From assembly GCF_017377735.1 (NCBI RefSeq), contig NZ_JAFVMH010000005.1:62001-126000 (forward strand): a DNA stretch of 64,000 nt, written 5' to 3'. A model generated the notes under the pieces. That model worked only from the letters and a program-made list of their open reading frames with translations, had not been told where the DNA came from and ran no database searches. Of this stretch, positions 26,507 to 35,642 are shown piece by piece. The stretch is from Acetobacter garciniae. GTDB taxonomy: Bacteria; Pseudomonadota; Alphaproteobacteria; Acetobacterales; Acetobacteraceae. The translations under genes were made by a program, and so were the position numbers. Positions within the stretch are counted from its first letter, which is position 1, and each line of letters starts with the position of its first letter.

Positions 26507-26669
26507 GGCCCGTCACACCATCTTGCCACGGCATGGTTTCAAAACCGTATTGTCCGTTAATTGTATAAAACGAGCATAGATGGGCAGAATAAACATGGCA
26601 GTTTTATCCTGTGATTGGGTATTGTTACGCCTCCGAAAACATAGCTAAATAAAATGACGCTGATAAAAC

Positions 26670-27287
26670 TCATCTTGCGGAGACATTAATGTCTCCGCCC
26701 TGTTCAGAAATTTTCTTGATGTGATTTAGCATTCGTAGCCGTAAAATACCACTTACCCACCGGATGCATATCCAATAGGGAAGAAATAGCCGCTTTGTTT
26801 TTCTATCTGTGCATTTTATTCGCGTTTCTGTAGTTAGGAGGCACTCGCCTTTTGTAATTGACGTTACCATAATTGATACAAACACTTTATAGAAACCGGG
26901 CCGAGTAAAATGGATAAAATCAGAGGGGGATCGCATCACAGGAGATGTATTCGAAGAATCGAATGTGCCTAAAAGGCCGCGTATGATTTCTTTGGAGGGA
27001 ATTTCGCGAAGGACGATAAAATCTTCAAAATCAAACATATCCGTTGCATCAAATGCTTTCAGACGTCGCGCCGGAAAGCGTAGCGAAAGGAAGAAACGGA
27101 TAAGAGGGTCGTCCCTCAGCTTGAATGCCAAAGCGATTTTGAACAATGAGTTCTGATCGCTTCTGACCTTGATTGCATGTTGTTCTTTGAAATCATATTC
27201 AGGCGACACTTGATCGAGATCGGATGACGTTGTGAGAGTTTCGCCGCGCCGGATAAGAACATTCATGATGCGATCGGTAATATTCAC
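26670..27287 (-). CDS. Unknown protein co-translated with the efflux outer-membrane factor
   Basis: The 205-residue product starts at GTG 27287, overlapping the upstream TolC-like stop as GTGA. I do not recognise the family for certain. It has a pattern seen in lipid-binding-like SRPBCC proteins: FLSLRFPARRLKAFD near the middle, FIHFTRPGFYKVFVSI, and a late TTETRIKCTDRKTKRLFLPYW with a hydrophobic C-terminal helix. It is more AT-rich than the backbone. Its tight link to the efflux operon suggests a role in the same stress response (inference). Confidence 0.6.
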   Translation of the reverse strand: MNITDRIMNVLIRRGETLTTSSDLDQVSPEYDFKEQHAIKVRSDQNSLFKIALAFKLRDDPLIRFFLSLRFPARRLKAFDATDMFDFEDFIVLREIPSKEIIRGLLGTFDSSNTSPVMRSPSDFIHFTRPGFYKVFVSIMVTSITKGECLLTTETRIKCTDRKTKRLFLPYWICIRWVSGILRLRMLNHIKKISEQGGDINVSAR

Positions 27288-28798
27288 GACTGCCAGCCTC
27301 CCCCAAGTGCGCGAAAGCATTCAACTGCGGCGCGATCCTCTTCTGCCCGCATGGATGCCAGTCGATCCTGCGCGTTCAATAAGGTGATGTTTGCTTGAAG
27401 GGCATCATTTAGAGCCAGAGTGCCCGCTGTATAGGACTGCCATGTGAGAGCCGCAGCATGGTGCAACGCTTCAACATTATGCATTTGTGACGCGATCGCT
27501 TGCCGTGTCTGGGAAAGATGAAAGAATGCATCTTCTACATCTTCTGCTGCGCGTAACATGGTGGCCTGATAGCTGGCGAGCGCCTCTGCGTAACTACCAC
27601 GAGCACGGGAGACATCGCTGGATATTTTTCCGAAATCGAAAATGCGCCATCGTAATGCTCCTGTCGCAGTCGGCTGGAATCCAGGCGCAGTGAATAGCTG
27701 TTGCGGGCTCATACTTTCGAAACCCAGCGCGCCCTGAAGAGATATTTTTGGATAATAATTTGCCAGAGCCTCGCCGATGCGGGCGTTGCTTGCTGCCAGT
27801 CTTCTTTCCGAGGCGATAACATCGGGCCGACGCCGGAGAACTTCCAGAGGCTGCGCATTCGCGGATGGTGCGGGAACAGCGGGTAATTCAGCATAAATCC
27901 TGAGTTCTACAGCGTATGTTCCGGGCTGTGTTCCCATCAGGACATCAAGTCGGTTTGACTGCGTTTCCTCATCTTTTTCTATATCGATCATGTTTTGCCG
28001 GGCGGCCTCGACGACTACTGTAGCAGAGGACAATTCCCGGTCGTCGGCAACATTTCGACTGCGACGCTGCCGGATAAGGTCCATCATCTTCTGGTTGGAG
28101 GTGAAAACATCCCTGGCTATGCGTAGCCGGGCCTGATCGCCCCGGATGCGGAGGTATGTATCGGCAGCCTCGGCCGCGAGGCTCAGTCTCGTACCATCAC
28201 CTTCTGCCTCAGCAGCCTGAAACTCATCCCGTGCGGCTTCGTGTGCTCTTCTCAAACCGCCGGCGATGTCCAGTTCCCAACTTGCCACCCCACCGACGTT
28301 GTACTCGCGATAATCCCGATTGAAGTGTGGAATTTCCCGAACAATATGACCGATGAGTCCTTCTTCGGACAATCTTGTCGCCGAAACCTGAGGGGAAAAA
28401 TCGAGAGTTGGTAACATCTGTGCGGCTGCTGAGCGCGCGATTGCCCGTCCCTGAAGCACTCTCGCATAGGCTGCCTTCAGATCAAGATTCTGGGTAAGCA
28501 CTCGGGACTCAATTTTATCGAGTTCTGTATCATGAAATGATTTCCACCAAGAAACCGCGTTCTCCGAGGAAGATATCGAGAACGCTGTTTTGCTGACATT
28601 GTGGAACGGGATAAGCGATATTTGTGGTGTCCGATAGTTCGGACCGACAGCGCATGCCGTCAGGCATGACATCACTGCGGCGAATACCGACTGTCGAATA
28701 ATGGCTGCGGCGGGGCGGCGTCTCGCCCCTGGGTAAATAAGGCAACGCGTTCCTTCCTTCAGGGTACGGTTCTGAATCACCTGGGGAACCTCTGTCAT
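27284..28798 (-). CDS. Outer-membrane efflux lipoprotein (NodT/OprM-like)
   Basis: The protein is a TolC-like outer-membrane factor of about 504 residues. A lipobox-like AVMSCLTACAVGPNY is followed by two OEP repeats; LDLKAAYARVLQGRAIARSAAAQMLP and LEVLRRRPDVIASERRLAASNARIGEA are characteristic. It pairs with the adaptor and RND permease encoded divergently at 29604 and 30716. The start is uncertain: I give ATG 28798, though a GTG at 28852 is possible and the true signal sequence may begin further inside. Confidence 0.85.
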   Translation of the reverse strand: MTEVPQVIQNRTLKEGTRCLIYPGARRRPAAAIIRQSVFAAVMSCLTACAVGPNYRTPQISLIPFHNVSKTAFSISSSENAVSWWKSFHDTELDKIESRVLTQNLDLKAAYARVLQGRAIARSAAAQMLPTLDFSPQVSATRLSEEGLIGHIVREIPHFNRDYREYNVGGVASWELDIAGGLRRAHEAARDEFQAAEAEGDGTRLSLAAEAADTYLRIRGDQARLRIARDVFTSNQKMMDLIRQRRSRNVADDRELSSATVVVEAARQNMIDIEKDEETQSNRLDVLMGTQPGTYAVELRIYAELPAVPAPSANAQPLEVLRRRPDVIASERRLAASNARIGEALANYYPKISLQGALGFESMSPQQLFTAPGFQPTATGALRWRIFDFGKISSDVSRARGSYAEALASYQATMLRAAEDVEDAFFHLSQTRQAIASQMHNVEALHHAAALTWQSYTAGTLALNDALQANITLLNAQDRLASMRAEEDRAAVECFRALGGGWQS

Positions 28799-28916
28799 GA
28801 ATTGGTGCAGCCGTATGGAGTGTGGCGTATGACGTGTTCCATAAATCGTCACTCATTGTCAACGTGAGTAGCTCAACGTATGAATTAAGTGTTCCCTTTT
28901 TCGACGTGAGGTTCGG

Positions 28917-29525
28917 ATGCAGTCAGCAGGCAAAGGTCAGAGAGGCCCGATAGACCATGAGCGGCGGGAGCAGATTCTCGATGCCGCCAATGAGCATTTC
29001 CGCCACTATGGATACAAGAAAACGACTGTCGCTGACCTTGCCAAGGCGATCGGTCTCTCGACTGCATATATCTACAAGTTCTTTGATTCCAAACGGGCTA
29101 TCGGCGAAGAGATCTGTCGCCAGTGTCACGAGCGGGTGATGGCGGACGTCAAGGATGCCATGGGCTCCGGCAAACCAGCGTCGGAGAGGCTTCGCCTCAT
29201 CTTTCTGACCCTTGCCCGTGACGGAATCGACCTTCTGTTCAATGACCGGAAAATGCACGACATTGTGCTCGCGGCTCTGGAAGAAGGCTGGTCGACGGCC
29301 GCCGACTTCGACGCGGAATTGCTGTCACACGTCAGATCGGTGATTGCCGATGGCAGGGACGCAGGAGAGTTTGAGCGCAAGACTCCACTAGAAGAAGCCT
29401 GCCGTGGAGTGGTCCTTGCACTCCAGCCTGTCAGACATCCCGTGCTTCTCGAGTTTAATCATAATACCCTTATTGAGGATGCCTCTCTCCTGGCCGGCCT
29501 GGTGCTGAGGAGCCTTTCAGTATAG
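28917..29525 (+). CDS. TetR-family regulator of the RND system
   Basis: The 202-residue protein has an N-terminal TetR helix-turn-helix (RREQILDAANEHFRHYGYKKTTVADLAKAIGLSTAYIYKFF) and a ligand domain of the kind annotated TetR_C_11-like. It lies between the outer-membrane factor (minus strand) and the adaptor/permease genes, and so likely represses both. The ribosome site is GTGAGG seven bases before ATG 28917. Confidence 0.88.
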   Translation: MQSAGKGQRGPIDHERREQILDAANEHFRHYGYKKTTVADLAKAIGLSTAYIYKFFDSKRAIGEEICRQCHERVMADVKDAMGSGKPASERLRLIFLTLARDGIDLLFNDRKMHDIVLAALEEGWSTAADFDAELLSHVRSVIADGRDAGEFERKTPLEEACRGVVLALQPVRHPVLLEFNHNTLIEDASLLAGLVLRSLSV

Positions 29526-29603
29526 AATTAACAAGTGACGAATTGACAATATCATCACTCGCGGCGAAGATGGCTCCCACGATGTATCGAGGGAGCAATT
29601 TGA

Positions 29604-30719
29604 ATGCCGCCAAGAAGACGGTTTTTCGGGAAGTGGCTGGGCATATTGCTCCTCATGCCCGTAGTTGGTTGCAATAGGCATACGCCGTCAGATCCGCGCA
29701 CGGCTCCGCGTGCCGTCCTTGTGATTGTTCCCGGCAGCACGACCTTTTCGTCCCCGATATATCCCGCTGTCGTCGCGGCACGCGTGCAGCCCACGCTTGC
29801 CTTTCGTGTTGCGGGGAAAATAGTTTCCCGGAAGGTCGACGAGGGTCAGGTCGTACATCGCGGTGATGTACTGATGACCCTCGACAGAACCGATCTTGCG
29901 CATGACGTGACCAGCCAGAGCGCTAATGCGGCATCGTTGCGTGCGGCCTGGGAGAATGCAGCGGCTGACGAACGTCGTTATCGGGGTCTGGATCAGACGG
30001 GCGCCGTGTCGAAGTCTTTCTACGATGGAATACGCAGTCGTGCCGAAAGTCTCCACGCACAACTCATGGCGGCGGACGCCAATCGCAGGATCGCGACTGA
30101 CCGGGACGACTATACGGTTTTGAGGGCCGACCATGACGGTACGGTGCTTTCCGTTTTTGCCGAGGCCGGTAATGTTGTATCGGCAGGCCAACAGGTCCTG
30201 ACCTTCGCATCAGCCGGTCCTCTGGAGGCGTCGGTTGATCTCCCCGAAGACATGAATCTTCCTATCGGCTCTTCAGCGATCGTTTCAGATGCAAAGAGCG
30301 ATCAGATCATCACGCGCGCCGCGTCGCTCCGCCAGATCGCCGCTATTGAAGATACTGCAACGAGAACGGTGAACGCACGGTACATCATCCCGAATTTTCC
30401 GACGAACTTACGGATCGGACAGACGCTCACTGTTACGCTGACATCGTCACTGTCCGACGATATGGTCGTTCCTCTTTCTGCTCTTTTCGATATGGGAAGC
30501 GCACCGGGCGTATGGATCATCGAACCATCTAACAAGAAGGTCGCGTTTCACCCGGTGCCTCTCCGGCGTGTTGAAGGCAGCGCGGCTGTTATAATGCCCG
30601 ATCAGAGAATGCGCGACCTGCGTGCTTCCGGCGAATTACAGGTGGTCGCTGCTGGTGTCCATGACCTCCATGCGGGGGAAGTTGTGACGATCGCGCCTGA
30701 CCAGGCGCAGATGCAATGA
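29604..30719 (+). CDS. RND efflux periplasmic adaptor lipoprotein
   Basis: The 371-residue membrane fusion protein has a lipoprotein signal (LGILLLMPVVGC), a barrel-sandwich hybrid domain (AFRVAGKIVSRKVDEGQVVHRGDVLMTLD), a helical hairpin and the returning half GTVLSVFAEAGNVVSAGQQVL. It links the RND pump to the outer-membrane factor. GGGAG lies eight bases before ATG 29604. It overlaps the permease by ATGA. Confidence 0.92.
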   Translation: MPPRRRFFGKWLGILLLMPVVGCNRHTPSDPRTAPRAVLVIVPGSTTFSSPIYPAVVAARVQPTLAFRVAGKIVSRKVDEGQVVHRGDVLMTLDRTDLAHDVTSQSANAASLRAAWENAAADERRYRGLDQTGAVSKSFYDGIRSRAESLHAQLMAADANRRIATDRDDYTVLRADHDGTVLSVFAEAGNVVSAGQQVLTFASAGPLEASVDLPEDMNLPIGSSAIVSDAKSDQIITRAASLRQIAAIEDTATRTVNARYIIPNFPTNLRIGQTLTVTLTSSLSDDMVVPLSALFDMGSAPGVWIIEPSNKKVAFHPVPLRRVEGSAAVIMPDQRMRDLRASGELQVVAAGVHDLHAGEVVTIAPDQAQMQ

Positions 30720-33700
30720 AGGCGTTCAATCTCTCGGCATGGGCGGTTAGGGAACAGGCGATCACGCTGTTCCTGATCGTCGCGCTCGCCCTATCCGGTG
30801 CCTATGCTTTCTTTGCACTCGGCCGTGCAGAGGAACCAAGTTTTACCGTCAAGACGCTGACAGCCACTGTTCTATGGCCAGGCGCTACAGCAGAGGAGGT
30901 ACAGGATCTGGTTGCCGATCCGCTGGAAAAGCGCTTGCAGGAGCTGACCTGGTATGACCGGGTGGAAACAATGGCACGCCCCGGCATGGCGGTCATGATG
31001 CTCACCCTCAAGGACAATACACCTCCATCTGCCGTGCCGGAGGAGTTCTATCAGGCGAGGAAGAAACTGGGGGACAGCGCGCATGTGCTTCCACGAGGTG
31101 CTATTGGCCCCTTCGTCAACGACGAATATTCCGACGTGGTCTTCACGGTTTATACCCTTGAAGGCAGGGATGTTCCGCTCTTCTTGGTGACCCGTGCTGC
31201 GGAGACCGTGAGAGAGAAGCTTCTGCATGTGCCAGGGGTCCAAAAAGTAGCGATTGTCGGGGAGCAGCCGGAGCGGCTGTATATCGATCTCTCACACTCG
31301 AAGCTGGCGGAACTCGGCCTGAGCGTAACGGACGTTATCCAGACGCTTCAGGAACGGAATGATGTTGTAGATGGGGGTTTTGTCGAAACCAGTGCCAGTC
31401 GGATTTATGTTCGTACGCGGCAACCACTGTCGCGACCGGACATTATCGGAAACACAACGATCAGTGTGGGGGGCCGGACTGTTCGACTGGGTGATATCGC
31501 GGCGGTCCACACAGGTTATGAGGAACCACCGGATTTTCTGACCCGTCATAACAACCAGTCCAGCCTGGTTCTCAATGTTGTCATGCGGCCTGGCTGGAAT
31601 GGCCTGAAGCTCGGTGCTGCGCTGTCTCATGCTGAAGATGGGATCAACCGGAGCCTGCCGGTCGGGATTACGCTCACGCGGATCGTTAATCAGGCGCAAA
31701 ATATTCACGCGGCCGTCGGCGAGTTCATGTTGAAATTCTTCGTGGCGTTGAGCGTCGTCATGTTGGTCAGCTTTATCAGCCTCGGCTTTCGTGTGGGTCT
31801 CGTTGTGGCAGCTGCCGTGCCTCTGACGCTGGCAATCGTCATGATCCTCATGCTTGTAACGGGGCGCGCGCTCGATCGGATCACGCTTGGCGCCCTGATC
31901 ATCTCACTTGGACTTCTTGTCGATGACGCGATCATTGCTATTGAAATGATGGTCGTGAAGCTTGAGGAGGGCATGAACCGTATTGCGGCCGCGTCCTACG
32001 CATGGTCTCACACGGCGGCACCGATGCTCGCGGGAACACTCGTGACGATCATTGGTTTTACACCTATCGGTTTTGCACAATCAGCCGCAGGTGAATACGC
32101 AGGAAACATCTTCTGGATCGTCGCGTTCGCTCTCATCACGTCATGGTTTGTCGCCGTTATTTTTACGCCTTATCTGGGTGTCAAATTTCTGCCTGATCTC
32201 CGGGCAGCACATGCGCAGCCACCGTATCAATCCGCACGGTATGAGCGTTTCAGGCGGCTGGTCCGCAGCGTAATAACTCATAATAAGGCCGTCTGTGCAG
32301 GCGTGGTCTGCCTGTTCGTGCTGGCGTTTGTCGGTATGGGATTTGTGCGGCAGCAGTTTTTTCCCAGTTCGGATCGACCGGAGCTGCTGGCAGAAGTAAT
32401 AATGCCGAAAGGAGCACCCATCGAAAGCACGGCCGAAGCAGCAAGGAAAGTCAGTGACTGGCTACAGAAGCAGCCTGAAACTCTCAGCGTCACAAGCTAT
32501 ATCGGTGGGGGCGCTCCCCGGTTCTTTCTGGCGTATAATCCGGAACTGCCTGATCCGGCATTTGCAAAAATCGTTATTATGACCGCAAACGCGAAGCAGA
32601 GAGACAGGCTGCGCGATAGCTTGCGCCAGGAAGTCGCGAAGGGCCTGGCGCCAGAGGCCAGGGTGCGTGCGACCGAGTTCGTCTTTGGTCCTTATACGCA
32701 TTTTCCGATCATGTACCGCGTCATGGGGCCGGACGCCCAAACAGTAAGTCATATCGCTCAGCAGGTCAGCGATATTGTCCGGGCCGATCCCGAGACGCGG
32801 CAGGTGAATACCGACTGGGGAGAAAAACAGCCATCCCTGCATTTCGTGATGAATCAGAGCAGGCTGGCGCAGTTGAGTCTCTCACCTGACACTGTCTCGC
32901 GTCAAACCCGATTTATGTTGCAGGGCATAAGCGCGGCCCAGGCTACCAAGGATATTCGGTCGGTTGATCTGATCGTGCGCTCCGACGGCCAGTCTCGTGC
33001 AGACCCGGCCCGGCTTCTCGATCAGGATATCATTGCCGGTGACGGCCGTCGTATCCCGCTGCGGCAGATCGGCATGCTGGAATATCGCAGCGAAGAGCCT
33101 GTTCTGTGGCGGCGAGATCGCATTCCGACGATGACCGTGCAGGCGGATATCAATGATCAGCTTCAGCCGCCCGAGGTCGCCGCGCGACTGGACAAAGTGC
33201 TGCAGCCTTTGCGAACGACCCTTCCAGAAGGGTATCGTATTGAAACGGGAGGTAATACCGAAGAGTCCGCGAAGGCCAACGCAGCAATGGCACCGATTTT
33301 TCCGATCATGATTCTGCTCATGCTCGGGGTTATCGTTGTCGAAACCCGATCTCTATCGGCGATGACGATGGTCTTTCTGACGGCACCTCTCGGCCTCATC
33401 GGAATGGTTCCCACGCTTCTCCTGTTTCACCAGCCCTTCGGGTTTAATGCGATCCTTGGCCTCATCGGTCTTTCAGGCATCCTGATGCGCAATACGCTGA
33501 TTCTGATTGGTCAGATCCACACTAATCTGGCAGACGGCATGGAGTTTTCCGATGCAGTTGTCGAAGCCACGGTACAACGGGCACGCCCTGTCATCCTGAC
33601 GGCCCTGGCGGCAGTCCTGGCATTCATTCCACTGACTGAGTCGATTTTTTGGGGAGCACTGGCATTTACTCTGATTGGCGGAACTGCCGCCGGTACCGTG

Positions 33701-33781
33701 CTGACACTCCTTTTTCTGCCAGCATTATATACTCTCTGGCCGAGGAAGTCATTGGGGACGATTCATGCCGAACATGGCTGA
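30716..33781 (+). CDS. RND efflux permease
   Basis: The 1021-residue pump has the AcrB-type layout: twelve membrane segments in two blocks and two large periplasmic loops. The proton-relay Asp pair is in GLLVDDAIIAIEMM near residue 402. It starts NLSAWAVREQAITLFLIV and carries LIGLSGILMRNTLILIGQI in the second half, as in pumps of the drug/solvent (HAE1-like) group. Substrate cannot be read from sequence. With the TetR, adaptor and outer-membrane factor it forms a complete tripartite system carried as ICE cargo. Confidence 0.94.
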   Translation: MKAFNLSAWAVREQAITLFLIVALALSGAYAFFALGRAEEPSFTVKTLTATVLWPGATAEEVQDLVADPLEKRLQELTWYDRVETMARPGMAVMMLTLKDNTPPSAVPEEFYQARKKLGDSAHVLPRGAIGPFVNDEYSDVVFTVYTLEGRDVPLFLVTRAAETVREKLLHVPGVQKVAIVGEQPERLYIDLSHSKLAELGLSVTDVIQTLQERNDVVDGGFVETSASRIYVRTRQPLSRPDIIGNTTISVGGRTVRLGDIAAVHTGYEEPPDFLTRHNNQSSLVLNVVMRPGWNGLKLGAALSHAEDGINRSLPVGITLTRIVNQAQNIHAAVGEFMLKFFVALSVVMLVSFISLGFRVGLVVAAAVPLTLAIVMILMLVTGRALDRITLGALIISLGLLVDDAIIAIEMMVVKLEEGMNRIAAASYAWSHTAAPMLAGTLVTIIGFTPIGFAQSAAGEYAGNIFWIVAFALITSWFVAVIFTPYLGVKFLPDLRAAHAQPPYQSARYERFRRLVRSVITHNKAVCAGVVCLFVLAFVGMGFVRQQFFPSSDRPELLAEVIMPKGAPIESTAEAARKVSDWLQKQPETLSVTSYIGGGAPRFFLAYNPELPDPAFAKIVIMTANAKQRDRLRDSLRQEVAKGLAPEARVRATEFVFGPYTHFPIMYRVMGPDAQTVSHIAQQVSDIVRADPETRQVNTDWGEKQPSLHFVMNQSRLAQLSLSPDTVSRQTRFMLQGISAAQATKDIRSVDLIVRSDGQSRADPARLLDQDIIAGDGRRIPLRQIGMLEYRSEEPVLWRRDRIPTMTVQADINDQLQPPEVAARLDKVLQPLRTTLPEGYRIETGGNTEESAKANAAMAPIFPIMILLMLGVIVVETRSLSAMTMVFLTAPLGLIGMVPTLLLFHQPFGFNAILGLIGLSGILMRNTLILIGQIHTNLADGMEFSDAVVEATVQRARPVILTALAAVLAFIPLTESIFWGALAFTLIGGTAAGTVLTLLFLPALYTLWPRKSLGTIHAEHG

Positions 33782-33859
33782 TATTTCCCGCTTAGATCTT
33801 TGCTTTCTGCACATATTGCTGTGATATGACCTCAAAACGGCAGGAACTGCCTTCATGTC

Positions 33860-34465
33860 TCAGCAATCTCCGTAGAGACCCGGTACGGGGATAAAACCCG
33901 GTAGATCGCGGACGCGATCGAGCCAGCGCATAAGAGCCGGGTAGGGGGTAAGGCTGATACCGCCTTCGGGTGCTAGTGCAAGGTAGGGAAAGAGAGCGCA
34001 GTCGGCAATTGTAGGCCGGCGGAGCGCAAACCAGTCCTGTGTCTCGACATGCGCATTAAGCACCGGCAGGAGTTTGTCGGTCCAGTGCATGGCAGTGCCC
34101 ATATCGAGGGGATCACCGAATTTGTGGATCAGACGGGCGGCGTTCGGGCCATTGCGTACCTCGCTCGACGCCACTGAAAGCCATTGTGTGATGGTGGCTT
34201 GTGACATGGCGTCTTCAGGCCACCAAGCGCGGTTCGCCAGCCGGGCGGCAAGGTAAACCAGGATGGCCTGGGAGTCCCGAAGTGTGAAGTCACCATCCAC
34301 CAGAACCGGGACTTCCCCGAACGGGTTCAGTTTCCGGAAATCCGGATCATGGTTCTCACCCGATGCGAGATCGACAGGAACAAGGTCCAGCTTCGTGTTG
34401 GTAAGGGCCGCGAAAAGTCGGATCTTGTAGCAGTTTCCGGAGGCGTCCAGATCATAGAGAAGCAT
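33860..34465 (-). CDS. Glutathione S-transferase
   Basis: The 201-residue protein has an N-terminal thioredoxin-like domain (LLYDLDASGNCYKIRLFAAL; FGEVPVLVDGDFTLRDSQAILVYLA) with the conserved Pro and Ser of the GSH site, and a helical C-terminal domain ending PTIADCALFPYLALAPEGG. It probably conjugates or reduces toxic electrophiles. It is divergent from the TetR gene at 34576, with a clear palindrome between them. Start ATG 34465; GTG three bases earlier is possible. Confidence 0.92.
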   Translation of the reverse strand: MLLYDLDASGNCYKIRLFAALTNTKLDLVPVDLASGENHDPDFRKLNPFGEVPVLVDGDFTLRDSQAILVYLAARLANRAWWPEDAMSQATITQWLSVASSEVRNGPNAARLIHKFGDPLDMGTAMHWTDKLLPVLNAHVETQDWFALRRPTIADCALFPYLALAPEGGISLTPYPALMRWLDRVRDLPGFIPVPGLYGDC

Positions 34466-34545
34466 CACGGAGTGTCCTGTGGTTGGAAATTAAGAGGGCA
34501 GGAGGCGGACAGGACTTGCCCGGCAGCACCATGCGCCCTACTGTG

Positions 34546-34561
34546 ACGAACGACTGTTCGT
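34546..34561. promoter_or_regulatory. Probable TetR operator ACGAAC-GACT-GTTCGT
   Basis: Perfect six-base arms ACGAAC and GTTCGT with a four-base spacer lie in the 110-base space between the divergent GST and TetR genes, 15 bases before the TetR start. This is a usual form and place for a TetR autoregulatory site. Confidence 0.6.
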
Positions 34562-34575
34562 GAGTCAAAGGCGAA

Positions 34576-35130
34576 ATGAGAGAACCCGTTCCTATCCACC
34601 AGATCGTTGTCGAAGCCCGCGAACTGTTTCGCGAATATGGCTACGAAGGGGCATCCATGCGCGATCTGGCCGATCGCGTGGGTCTGCGTCCGCAAAGCCT
34701 CTACACGCGCTTTCCGTCGAAGGAATCGCTGGTGCCAGCAGTGCTGGCCCTGACTCTCGACGATACGCTGGTCGATCTTCCGGATCCAGCGGGGGACTGG
34801 CGTGCTGCCTGGCGGATGCTGATCGGGAGGATCGCGGAGACGTTCGAGGCACGAGGGCGCTGCGTGGGATTGCATCTCGCGTATGGCGTGACGGCGCAGA
34901 CACCGGACGCTCGGGACGCGGTGCGGACGTTTTTCGCACGATTGCGCGATGCGATGGCCGGGATTCTGGACGCCGGGGAAGTTTCTGAACCGGTATCCGT
35001 CGCGACGGATACACTCGCGCAACTCGAAGGGGCAACGCTCTGGATCACGACCGAGGGCGACATGGAACCGCTCCGGCATGCTGTGGAACGTGCCCTGTGT
35101 ATTGGTGATCGGGAAGGGAGACCACTGTGA
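34576..35130 (+). CDS. TetR-family regulator
   Basis: The 184-residue protein has a TetR helix-turn-helix (VVEARELFREYGYEGASMRDLADRVGLRPQSLYTRF) and a short C-terminal ligand domain. It likely controls the divergent GST gene and its own operon with the acetyltransferase and oxidoreductase. Its stop overlaps the next gene as GTGA. Confidence 0.88.
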   Translation: MREPVPIHQIVVEARELFREYGYEGASMRDLADRVGLRPQSLYTRFPSKESLVPAVLALTLDDTLVDLPDPAGDWRAAWRMLIGRIAETFEARGRCVGLHLAYGVTAQTPDARDAVRTFFARLRDAMAGILDAGEVSEPVSVATDTLAQLEGATLWITTEGDMEPLRHAVERALCIGDREGRPL

Positions 35131-35642
35131 TCGAAACCAAAAGATTGTGTCTCTCGCTTCATCAGATGACGGATTTCCACGATCTACATACGATGTGGAG
35201 CGATCCGGATGTCGTTCGACACATCAGCTGTGTTCCATCGTCGGAACAGGAGTGCTGGTTTCGCCTTCTTCGCTATCGGGGCCTGTGGGATCTTCTGGGT
35301 TATGGATACTGGTGTGTCCGCACGAAAGCGGATGGGCGCTATGTCGGCGATGTCGGCTTCGCCGATTGGAAGCGCGATATCGAGCCATCTCTGGACGCTG
35401 CGCCGGAAGCCGGCTGGGTTCTGGCGCGCTGGGCGCATGGCAAGGGATTTGCGACCGAAGCCCTTCAGGCTGCATTGGCATGGATGGACGGGCGCGGCGT
35501 GGATCGCACGGTCTGTATCATCGCACCGGAACACGCGACGTCGTGCAGGGTCGCGGAGAAATGCGGATATTTTCTGAAAGGCAGCGCTTGTTTCCGAGCG
35601 GAGCAGACGCTGCTTTTACAGCGCAAGAGGGACGATCGGTGA
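35127..35642 (+). CDS. GNAT-family N-acetyltransferase
   Basis: The 171-residue protein resembles RimJ/RimL-type GNAT enzymes: IETKRLCLSLHQMTDFHDLHTMWSDPDV at the start, the acetyl-CoA-binding ARWAHGKGFATEALQAALAW, and SCRVAEKCGYFLKG near the end. The substrate is unknown; a toxin or amino group on a protein are both possible. The GTG start overlaps the TetR stop. Confidence 0.88.
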   Translation: MIETKRLCLSLHQMTDFHDLHTMWSDPDVVRHISCVPSSEQECWFRLLRYRGLWDLLGYGYWCVRTKADGRYVGDVGFADWKRDIEPSLDAAPEAGWVLARWAHGKGFATEALQAALAWMDGRGVDRTVCIIAPEHATSCRVAEKCGYFLKGSACFRAEQTLLLQRKRDDR

